From positions 41,475-105,474 of the forward strand of contig JAQUAF010000012.1 in assembly GCA_028687435.1 (NCBI GenBank): a DNA stretch of 64,000 nt, in the 5' to 3' direction. The position numbers were made by a program, and so were the translations under genes. Positions 17,538 to 25,290 of the stretch are shown piece after piece. Under the pieces are notes generated by a model. That model ran no database searches. It was not told the DNA's origin and saw only the letters and a list, made by a program, of their open reading frames with translations. The stretch comes from Verrucomicrobiia bacterium (GTDB taxonomy: Bacteria; Verrucomicrobiota; Verrucomicrobiia; JABWAM01). The stretch's first letter is position 1, and every line of letters begins with the position of its first letter.

Positions 17538-18659
17538 ATGAAATTTATCCAACAAAACGCCGTTCTCCTTTTGATTTTCAGCGTATTTCTTCTTTTGCTG
17601 GGAGGAAGCTGCTGGTTGTTGAAGATGAAGGTGAATGAGAGCAATGCGGTCAAGATCCAGTTGGAAGACAAGCGAAATCTGAGGGCCAGTTTGCTTGGAA
17701 GCGCGCCTTTTCCCAGGGAAGACAACATCAATGCGGTCAGGAAACAAACTGAACTGGAGAATAAGTTGTTGGACAAGGCGCTGTCGATTTTGGTCACCGA
17801 GTCGGTGGAATTTGAAGAGATGGACAGCCTGCAGTTCAGCAAGGAATTGATCACCACCCGGCTCAAGATGAGCGAGGATTTGCGCGACAAAGGGGTGAAA
17901 CTGGGGGACAACAATTTTCAGTTTGGCTTTGACCGGTATGAGCGGATGCCGGCCCGGCGTGAATTCACGCCGATGTTGAAGAAGCAGCTTCAAGTGGTTC
18001 AGGAATTGATGAGCATTTGTGCGGCGAACCGGCTTTTTGAGATCAAATCTGTGCGCCGAGTGGAGTTTGAGGAGCAGGCGCTGGCCTTGATGACATCGGC
18101 AGCCGGCGGGCGCAGCGGCAGCGGGAGGGGGACGCCGCCTCCGCCGGCATTCAAACCGACGGGCCCATTGATTTCCACCGGAGGGCGGTTGGAGATGGTG
18201 GATGCGCCGGGGTATCTTTATTCAACGATGCCATTTGAGCTGAAGGTTGTCGCCGAGGCGGAAACTTTTCGCAGTTTTCTGAATGATCTGTGTCATTCCA
18301 AATTCATTTTTTTGCCGAGGCTGGTGCTGATTGAGAACGAAAAGAAGGAACCCTTGGCTGCCAACATCAAGACAGCCATCCCGGGCTCCGGGGGGGGGGC
18401 GCCTCCGACGGGAGTTTTTCCCATGCCGTCCCAGCCGAGGGGGAACACGCCAGGCGCCGGAAAAAAACCCACCCCCGATGGCATGCCGGAAATAAATCGA
18501 GCGATTGATCCTTCCAAGCTTCCCAACGTGCTTGGCGACGAACGGATCACCGTGACAATGATTGTTGAATGGCTGGCGTTCAGGACCGATTTGACGCCGA
18601 AGACGGCCGGGAAGGCGAAATCGGCCAAAGGCCAGGAAAGGCAGCAGTACCGCAAATGA
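17538..18659 (+). CDS. Amuc_1100-family pilus-like protein
   Basis: A 373-residue single-pass membrane protein that occupies the position of Amuc_1100, the Akkermansia pilus-associated protein known for host signalling. The ATG at 17538 has AGGAGAG upstream; earlier in-frame starts fall inside the previous gene. One membrane segment (LLLIFSVFLLLLGGSCWLL) is followed by coiled coil and then a PilO-like alpha/beta region containing FELKVVAEAETFRSFL. Two Pro/Gly-rich insertions (about residues 200-215 and 285-325) separate domains. In pili of this type it should pair with the PilN part of the preceding fusion. Similarity to Amuc_1100 is by synteny and layout, since sequence conservation in the family is low. 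Confidence 0.75.
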   Translation: MKFIQQNAVLLLIFSVFLLLLGGSCWLLKMKVNESNAVKIQLEDKRNLRASLLGSAPFPREDNINAVRKQTELENKLLDKALSILVTESVEFEEMDSLQFSKELITTRLKMSEDLRDKGVKLGDNNFQFGFDRYERMPARREFTPMLKKQLQVVQELMSICAANRLFEIKSVRRVEFEEQALALMTSAAGGRSGSGRGTPPPPAFKPTGPLISTGGRLEMVDAPGYLYSTMPFELKVVAEAETFRSFLNDLCHSKFIFLPRLVLIENEKKEPLAANIKTAIPGSGGGAPPTGVFPMPSQPRGNTPGAGKKPTPDGMPEINRAIDPSKLPNVLGDERITVTMIVEWLAFRTDLTPKTAGKAKSAKGQERQQYRK

Positions 18660-18676
18660 ACGGCGGGTGACGAAAC

Positions 18677-19795
18677 ATGAACACAAAGCCAATAATTTCT
18701 TTTTTTGCCCAATACTATGACCGGTTGATTGCCTTGGTCGTGGCCGTGTTCATGGTTGGCTGCATGGGATGGCTTGTGTTTTTGGTGAAAGACTTGCAGG
18801 AGGAGATTGGACGGCAGGATGCGATTCCAACCCGTGGGGCGGATTTCAAGCCGGTCAGCACCGAGCCTTTTGAGAAAACCATTGCAATATTGCAGAATCC
18901 GCCTTCTTGGACAACGAACGGGTTGGCGACCAATGTCAATCCGCGTTTATTTGTGGCGCCGGTCATGAAGCATTACCCGGGGGAAATGAAGATTGTGAGG
19001 TATGTTGATCCTGTTGGTAAGGGGGGGGTGAGTCCCGAGGGAATTCCCTACGAATGGCTGAAAAAATACCGGTTTAATCTTTTTGATCTCGTGGCCGAGA
19101 CCGATCCGGACAATGACGGATTTACCGTGCGTGAGGAGTATCATGCAAAGTCAGATCCCACGGATGCCAACAGTCATCCCGATTTTGGGATGAAACTGCG
19201 TTTTGTGAGAGCCCTTCATGAGCCATTCATGTTCAAGTTGACCGGGAGGGTTGGGAGCACTGAACAGACACGTTTTTCCATCTTGCGAAGGGATGGTTCC
19301 AAAAATTACTTCGTGAAGCTCAACGAAGAGATTCCCGACAAGGAAACGCCCGGCTATAAGGTGGTAAAATTTGAAGAAAAGTATGAGAATCGTCCGGACC
19401 CCTATGTGAAAATCGGGGGAAAACCTGTCATGGTAAAGACGGATGTTTCGGAGTTGACGGTTGTCAAGGGGGGGGAGGAGCCGGTGGTGATGGTTATGAA
19501 ACAGGAAGCAGTGAGGGCGGATCTTTGCGCCCAGCTTTATTTCATACCTGACGGACGGACTTTCAAGGCGAATAAAGGGATGGTGTTTTCGTTGCAAGAT
19601 GGTCAATATCAAGTACTTAGCATTAAAAAACTTGACGGGGACAAGCTGGAAGTGTTAATCCAGAGGCTCAACCCGGCGAGCCAGCCTTTTTTGGTGCCAA
19701 ATTTTAACCCTGATGAGCTGAAAAAGACACCCCAACCCAATTCTGAATCCCAGCCAGGCCTTCCCCCCGGCTTTCCTGGGATGCCCACCCCGTAA
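18677..19795 (+). CDS. Amuc_1099-family pilus-like system protein
   Basis: A 372-residue protein with an N-terminal membrane anchor (LIALVVAVFMVGCMGWLVF), a DxDxDG-like segment (ETDPDNDGFTVREEY, about residues 136-150) that could bind calcium, and a C-terminal region ending in a proline-rich tail (QPGLPPGFPGMPTP). PilP-like proteins bridge the inner-membrane complex to the secretin and sit just upstream of it, as here. The function is inferred from position only. It follows the previous gene by 17 bp and precedes the secretin by 17 bp, so all five genes form one operon. Confidence 0.7.
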   Translation: MNTKPIISFFAQYYDRLIALVVAVFMVGCMGWLVFLVKDLQEEIGRQDAIPTRGADFKPVSTEPFEKTIAILQNPPSWTTNGLATNVNPRLFVAPVMKHYPGEMKIVRYVDPVGKGGVSPEGIPYEWLKKYRFNLFDLVAETDPDNDGFTVREEYHAKSDPTDANSHPDFGMKLRFVRALHEPFMFKLTGRVGSTEQTRFSILRRDGSKNYFVKLNEEIPDKETPGYKVVKFEEKYENRPDPYVKIGGKPVMVKTDVSELTVVKGGEEPVVMVMKQEAVRADLCAQLYFIPDGRTFKANKGMVFSLQDGQYQVLSIKKLDGDKLEVLIQRLNPASQPFLVPNFNPDELKKTPQPNSESQPGLPPGFPGMPTP

Positions 19796-19812
19796 AATAA
19801 AGGACAGTGCAT

Positions 19813-22347
19813 ATGAAAAAATCGATCTCACCCTATCTGGGAATCGCCTTTGTGGCGGTTTTTGGCACTGGCATAATTCCATTGAAAGCGGCAGTGGCGG
19901 AGAAAGAATCCGCCATGAACGCCGCTTCGGTATCGGAACAGGAGACGATTCGGCGTCAGGAGGCCGCCATCCATGCCAAACAATTGATTCGAGAGGCCCG
20001 CAGTTTGCAAGGCGAAGGGGAATACGCCAAAGCGTTGGGCAAGTATGATGAAGCATCCAAGAAACTGACCGGGGCGCCAGCGAGCGTGGAGGATGAGATT
20101 GCGCTGGCACAGGGGATGTCAAGTTGTTTATGTGAAATTGCTCGTGAGGAGTTTGGCCGAAAAGATTATAAGGCGGCCATGGAACATGCGGACAAGGCAT
20201 ATCAAGTCGACAACAATAATGAAAAAGCCGCGGATCTTTACAATAGCGCGAGCCGGTATGTGAACAAGGAACAGAGCGAAAAGGATGCGAAGCAGAAGTT
20301 TGCGGCAGCCAATCCGGAAATTACAAACCAGGATTTCAAGGACAAGCAGAAGGAGATTCTGCGTCTTTACAGTGCGGCGGAGAATTATTACAAGAGCGAG
20401 CAATTTGACCAGGCGGAGGTTTGCCTGAAGAAAATCGTGCGCATTGATCCTTACAGCGCCACGGCGTATCATCGTTTAAGGGAGGTTCAACTGGCCAAGC
20501 ATCGAAAATTGTCACCGGCCCGGCAGCAGACGGAAGCCGAAGCCATGTTTGATGTGCAAAAGAGCTGGGTTCTTCCCAACAAGCGAGACAAGGATGTAAC
20601 GCGGAATGTGGAGAATAATGCGATCGCCGAACCGCAGGGGAAAGGTCCCATTGTCAAGAAGTTGAACAGTTTGAAGATTTCCAGGATAGAGTTTGACAAC
20701 ACTCCGTTGAAAAGCGCTGTTGATTTTCTGATCAATGCGAGCCGGGATGTGGATCCCGACAAACAGGGGGTGAACATTTTGATTGAGAAATCGGCGGCAG
20801 GTGGAATCAGCGTTCCCGTGGCGACAGCGGCCCCCGGTTTGCCTCCGGTTGATGCAGGCGCCGCCGCCGCCCCTGCGGCGCCGATTCCCGCGCCGGTTGT
20901 TGAGGCGGGAGGCATTACCGTGACCTTGAATTTGCGCGATGTGCCGCTTGTCCAGGCCATCAAGTTTCTCACCCAGGTGACAGGGCTGAAGTATCGTGTG
21001 GATGAACAGGCCGTGGTATTGTCGTTTGGCGAATCCGTGGCGCGTCCGCGGACGCGGATTTACAATGTCAATCCGGGTGTTTTCCGTTCATTCATGGAGG
21101 GAGGCACGACTGCGGGGGGCGGCGGAGGTGGCGGGGGAGGGGGCGGTGGCGGAGGTTTTGTCGGGATGGGAACGGGCAACAAGGGTGTCCAGACCGAGGA
21201 TGCCAAGAAGGTGTTCGAGGGATTTGGCATCAGTTTCCCTATGGGGACCAGCGCGTCTTACAAAGACAATCTGAGCGTTTTGATTGTGACTCACACGGAA
21301 GAAGTTTTGGATCAGATCGACGAGATCATGCTCAAGATCAACAAGGTGACGCCGCAGGTGAGCATCGAGGCAAAGTTCATGGAGGTGAGGCAGTCCGATC
21401 TTGACGAGTTGGGATTCCGCTGGGCTTTTGCGCCGTCAACCCAGAACCAGTACACGGTTGAATCCGGGCAGGGCACGGCCCTGCCGGGGATTCCGATCGG
21501 CGGGCCATACCGCGGCTTGGGCAATCCGATGACGGGCGCCTTGCGCAATTCCTCGACCATATCGGCGGGGGCATTGGACGCCCTGTTGACGGGTGTGGGC
21601 ACCACCCTGATGCCGGCGGGCGCCGCGACGGTCATGACCGTCACGGGAGTGCTGACCAATCCGCAAGTGCAGGTGATGATCGACGCCCTGTCGCAGCGCG
21701 GGATGACAAATCTTTTGATGGCGCCGAGGGTGACCACCACCAGCGGTGAATCGGCCAAGATTCTTGTGACGCGGGAGTTTATTTATCCGTCCACCTACAG
21801 TGATCCGCAGGTGCAGACCGGCACGTCGGGAAATGCCGGAGGCCAGGGCAGCGTGGGTATCACGGCGCCTTCTCCCAGCGCGTTTCAGACACGCGAGGTG
21901 GGGGTGATTTTGGAGGTGAAACCCCAGGTGGGGCCGGATAATTACACGATCAACCTGACCCTTTCCCCCGAGGTGCTTGATTTTGAGGGGTTCATCAACT
22001 ACCAGACTTATGCGGTGGCGAACACCGCCTCGTACACCTTCACATTGCAGCAGCCGTTGTTCAACAAGCGGACCATCAACACCAGCGTGACCATCTGGGA
22101 TGGCAACACCGTGGTGCTGGGCGGTTTGATCCGGGAGGACAACACCAAGGTTGACGACAAGGTGCCGTTTTTGGGCGATGTGCCTTTCTTCGGGCGTTTG
22201 TTCCGCAGCAAGGTGGATTCCTCGACCAAGCGGAATTTGATGATTTTCCTCAGCGCCCGGATTGTGAATCCGGACGGCAATCCATTCCGCCAGCTCAAGT
22301 CGGAAGAAGTCAAGTTTTCCACGGAGACCGGCGGTTTGGGCCAGTAA
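19813..22347 (+). CDS. Secretin, type IV pilus / type II secretion outer-membrane channel (Amuc_1098 family)
   Basis: An 844-residue outer-membrane secretin (PilQ/GspD superfamily). An N-terminal signal peptide is followed by TPR-like helical repeats (about residues 60-240), an unusual front end for a secretin but typical of the PVC type. The N-domain motif FDNTPLKSAVDFLINASR appears near residue 295 and VTLNLRDVPLVQAIKFLT near 375. A run of 14 glycines lies at about 436-449. The C-terminal secretin domain shows VSIEAKFMEVRQSDLDELG, FQTREVGVILEVKPQVG and VVLGGLIREDNTKVDDKVPFLG, the last being the canonical signature. ATG 19813 has AAAGGAC upstream. A strong terminator follows. Confidence 0.92.
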   Translation: MKKSISPYLGIAFVAVFGTGIIPLKAAVAEKESAMNAASVSEQETIRRQEAAIHAKQLIREARSLQGEGEYAKALGKYDEASKKLTGAPASVEDEIALAQGMSSCLCEIAREEFGRKDYKAAMEHADKAYQVDNNNEKAADLYNSASRYVNKEQSEKDAKQKFAAANPEITNQDFKDKQKEILRLYSAAENYYKSEQFDQAEVCLKKIVRIDPYSATAYHRLREVQLAKHRKLSPARQQTEAEAMFDVQKSWVLPNKRDKDVTRNVENNAIAEPQGKGPIVKKLNSLKISRIEFDNTPLKSAVDFLINASRDVDPDKQGVNILIEKSAAGGISVPVATAAPGLPPVDAGAAAAPAAPIPAPVVEAGGITVTLNLRDVPLVQAIKFLTQVTGLKYRVDEQAVVLSFGESVARPRTRIYNVNPGVFRSFMEGGTTAGGGGGGGGGGGGGGFVGMGTGNKGVQTEDAKKVFEGFGISFPMGTSASYKDNLSVLIVTHTEEVLDQIDEIMLKINKVTPQVSIEAKFMEVRQSDLDELGFRWAFAPSTQNQYTVESGQGTALPGIPIGGPYRGLGNPMTGALRNSSTISAGALDALLTGVGTTLMPAGAATVMTVTGVLTNPQVQVMIDALSQRGMTNLLMAPRVTTTSGESAKILVTREFIYPSTYSDPQVQTGTSGNAGGQGSVGITAPSPSAFQTREVGVILEVKPQVGPDNYTINLTLSPEVLDFEGFINYQTYAVANTASYTFTLQQPLFNKRTINTSVTIWDGNTVVLGGLIREDNTKVDDKVPFLGDVPFFGRLFRSKVDSSTKRNLMIFLSARIVNPDGNPFRQLKSEEVKFSTETGGLGQ

Positions 22348-22366
22348 AAGGAAGAATATTTCCGCG

Positions 22367-22406
22367 CGGCGGGCCTTCCCGGTTTGGGGAGGCCCGCCGT
22401 TTTTTT
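22367..22406 (+). terminator. Intrinsic terminator of the pilus/secretin operon
   Basis: CGGCGGGCCT (22367-22376) pairs exactly with AGGCCCGCCG (22390-22399), and TCCC/GGGG extends the stem inward. Seven Ts follow at 22400-22406. It lies 20 bp after the secretin stop and ends on the last base of the convergent glnD, so the T-run overlaps the glnD stop region. Confidence 0.9.
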
Positions 22407-25237
22407 CAGGATGGGCGAAAGGGCTTGTTCAGCAGATCAATGGTTTCGCGGAGTTTTTGACGGAGAATGTCGATCTGGCGTGGGTCGGTGATTTTACGCC
22501 CTCCATTGTCGCGCAGGTAGAAGACGTCGGTGGCGGCGCCGAGAAGGGTGTTGATGCGGGCCAGGCTGATATTCAATCCGCAATGGGCCAGGACATTCAG
22601 GATCTGATAGAGCAAGCCCAGACGGTCGGGAGTCTGGATTTCGAGGATGGTGTGTTCGGCGGAGTCCTCATTGTCAAAGACGATGCTGGTGGGGAAACGT
22701 TCCTCCTCCTGGCAGGGTTTGCGGCGCATGCTTTCGTATTCTTTGCGTATGAGTTCGGTGAAGGAGACAGGACGTTCACGCGCCAGGGCTTTGGTCAGGA
22801 TATCGGTGAAACGGATCAGGCGGTGTTCGTCGCGGATGGAATGGTGTTCCAGGTCGCAGACACGGAAGATATCCAGGACCACGTTATCGGAGCGGGTGTA
22901 GATTTCTGCGCTCAGAATGTTGATACGGGTGGCGGCGAAAGAACCGGCGATTTTTGCAAAGAGGCCATGGCGGTCCCAGGTGCAGATGACCACTTCACTG
23001 TGGCCGCTGTCGGGGAAATGCCGCCACTGGATGGAGGGTGGTGCGATTTCCGTTTCGACGTTGATGAGCCGCGAAAAGAACGTATGGATGGCGTTGAGGT
23101 GCCAGAGGAGGTCGTTGGCGGTGACGCAGCGCCAGTATCGCGGCGGCATGGAGGCGAAATGCGCTTCCGCCTCGTCGGGGCCGACATTTTGGGGGAGGCA
23201 TCCGGTTGTTTCCTGGCGCAATCGCTGGCGCTGGTCCTGAACCGGGTCGGTCTGGGCGGCGCCATGGTTGAGGGCATGGAAGGTTTGGTTGTAAAGCTGC
23301 CAGAAAAGGGATTGGCGCCACTCATTTTGGAAGGTGTCGCTGACGGTCCGGGTGTCCGCAAAAGTCATCAGATGCAGCATATCGAGATTCTGGCTTGAGC
23401 CGGCGATCTGGCAGAAGTCCCTGATGGTGGCCGGGTCGTCGATATCCCGCATGTGGATGAGCCTGGACATGGTGATGTGGTGGTCCACCAGCCAGATGAG
23501 GATGCGGCGCGCTTCCGGGTCGAGGCAGAAGCGGCGGGCCACATGCTGGGCGCATTCGGCGCTGGCCTCGGTGTGGTGGGGGGTGTGGGAGGATTTGCCC
23601 GTATCGTGCAGGAGGAGGGCGAGGTAGAGGATATGCGCGTTTTCCAGACGCTGGAAAATCCGGCTGTACAGGGCGGCCGGCGGACGGGCGGCGTTGAGCA
23701 CGGCGTCCAGTTCCTCCAGGGTGAGAAGGGTGTGTTCGTCGGCGGTGTAGCGGTGGTAGAATTCATGCTGGACGAGGCAGTCCAGTTTTCCAAATTCCGG
23801 GATGTATTTGCCGAGCACCCCGCACTCGTGCATGGCGCGCAGGATCCGTCCCACCTCGCCTTTTGCGTCCAGGATGGAAATGAAGATGTCTCGGGCGCGT
23901 TTTGAATAGAGAAATTCCCGGTCGATCGAGTGCAGGTTCTGGCGGATGCGGCTTTGAAGGCCGAAACCAATGCGGGCCTGGTGGAGCTGGGCCAGCCGGA
24001 ACACCTGCAGCAGGTCGTGCGGATCCTCGGGGAACGATGAGCCGGGGGCGCATTCCAGAAGATCGTTTTCCAGGACAAGGCCGCCGGCGATGGGTTTGCG
24101 TCCGCTTTCGAATGTCAGCCACGCGGTGTGTTTGTGGATCGGGGCGGGCGCCGGGGTTTCGATGGCCAGCCGTTCAGCCAGAGCGCGGGTGAGCAGGTGG
24201 ATTGCGCGGGCATGGCGGTAATAATGGCGCATGAAAATCTCGATCCGATCCAGCACGTCCCGCTGGTGATAACCCAGCGCTTCCGCCACCGAGGGTTGTG
24301 CGGAGAGGACCACCTGATCGGTTTCGCGCCCGTTGGTGTAATGCAATTCGTTGCGCACACGCATCAGGAAATCCTGGGCGCGGGACATTTCTCCAGCTTC
24401 GATGGAGGAAAGAAGCCCCTCGCGGGCCAGATCCTGCAGGGCGCCGATTCCGCGGAGCGCACGGGCGATCCAGAGGAGTGTGTGCAGGTCCCGCAGCCCG
24501 CCGCAGCCGTTTTTGACGTTGGGCTCCTGCACAAACACGCTGTTGCCATGCTGGCGATGGCGTTCCACCTGATCATGGAGACGTTCCGCCACGTAACTGC
24601 GGGCGCGCCGTCCGGAACAGTGCCGGATGACGGCTTCCCTCAGGTCCTGGAACATGGACAGGGGGCCGCCAAGGTGCCGTGATTCCATGAGAGCCGTCAG
24701 GCAGTGGCTGTCTTTTTCGCATTGGGCCATGCATTCCGGGAGGGTCCGGGTTGCATGGCCGATCTTGAAGTTCAAATCCCACAGGGCGTAAAGCACCTGT
24801 TCAATGGCGGATTGCAGGGGCGCCAAGGCGGATGGATCCGTTTCAGGCAGCAGAAAAAGCAGATCGACGTCGCTATGGGGGTTTAATTCCCCCCTGCCAT
24901 AGCCGCCGGTGGCGATCAGGCACAGGTTTGGGCGGCTGGGATCGTTTTGCGTCCGGGGGATGGCGTCGGCAAGACAGTTTTGGAGGAGACAAATGAGCAG
25001 TTCGTCCATGACCACCCGGCGGCCGTATGCCACTTCCATGCCGCCATCGCCCGCCCGGTGCCGGTAAAGCAACCGTTGATTTTGCAACTTCAGAAACTGC
25101 CGGTAAACGCAGAGGCGTTCGGACGGTGGAAGCGCGCGGGTGGGTTCGAGCTTCAACCTGGCGAACGAATGGATATCTTGAAATTCCTGATTCACGCTGG
25201 GTGGGTGGAATTTGCCAGAGAAAGGGGTTGGGGGCAA
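22406..25237 (-). CDS. glnD: Protein-PII uridylyltransferase / uridylyl-removing enzyme GlnD
   Basis: A 943-residue cytosolic nitrogen sensor that uridylylates or deuridylylates PII proteins according to glutamine. The nucleotidyltransferase site is ATGGYGRGELNPHSDVD (residues 109-125), with G-G-x-x-R-x-E and D-V-D intact. The HD domain follows at about 540-550 (ALLLHDTGKSSHTPHH), and two C-terminal ACT domains include TWDRHGLFAKIAGSFAAT and IQTPDRLGLLYQILNVL. The start is a TTG with GAAGG 7 bp upstream; a GTG at 25195 is the alternative. It diverges from the pgpH-like gene, 53 bp away. No glnB or glnA is in the window. Confidence 0.95.
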   Translation of the reverse strand: MPPTPFSGKFHPPSVNQEFQDIHSFARLKLEPTRALPPSERLCVYRQFLKLQNQRLLYRHRAGDGGMEVAYGRRVVMDELLICLLQNCLADAIPRTQNDPSRPNLCLIATGGYGRGELNPHSDVDLLFLLPETDPSALAPLQSAIEQVLYALWDLNFKIGHATRTLPECMAQCEKDSHCLTALMESRHLGGPLSMFQDLREAVIRHCSGRRARSYVAERLHDQVERHRQHGNSVFVQEPNVKNGCGGLRDLHTLLWIARALRGIGALQDLAREGLLSSIEAGEMSRAQDFLMRVRNELHYTNGRETDQVVLSAQPSVAEALGYHQRDVLDRIEIFMRHYYRHARAIHLLTRALAERLAIETPAPAPIHKHTAWLTFESGRKPIAGGLVLENDLLECAPGSSFPEDPHDLLQVFRLAQLHQARIGFGLQSRIRQNLHSIDREFLYSKRARDIFISILDAKGEVGRILRAMHECGVLGKYIPEFGKLDCLVQHEFYHRYTADEHTLLTLEELDAVLNAARPPAALYSRIFQRLENAHILYLALLLHDTGKSSHTPHHTEASAECAQHVARRFCLDPEARRILIWLVDHHITMSRLIHMRDIDDPATIRDFCQIAGSSQNLDMLHLMTFADTRTVSDTFQNEWRQSLFWQLYNQTFHALNHGAAQTDPVQDQRQRLRQETTGCLPQNVGPDEAEAHFASMPPRYWRCVTANDLLWHLNAIHTFFSRLINVETEIAPPSIQWRHFPDSGHSEVVICTWDRHGLFAKIAGSFAATRINILSAEIYTRSDNVVLDIFRVCDLEHHSIRDEHRLIRFTDILTKALARERPVSFTELIRKEYESMRRKPCQEEERFPTSIVFDNEDSAEHTILEIQTPDRLGLLYQILNVLAHCGLNISLARINTLLGAATDVFYLRDNGGRKITDPRQIDILRQKLRETIDLLNKPFRPS

Positions 25238-25290
25238 GGCAATGCCTTCGGTCTTGTCGATGGGTTTTGGGGGTGGTATTGTTCCGCACG

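Noticed and set aside
24760..24790. GTTCAAATCC-like word resembling a tRNA T-arm
   Set aside because: It lies inside the glnD frame and no cloverleaf can be drawn around it. No tRNA or rRNA gene was found in the window.
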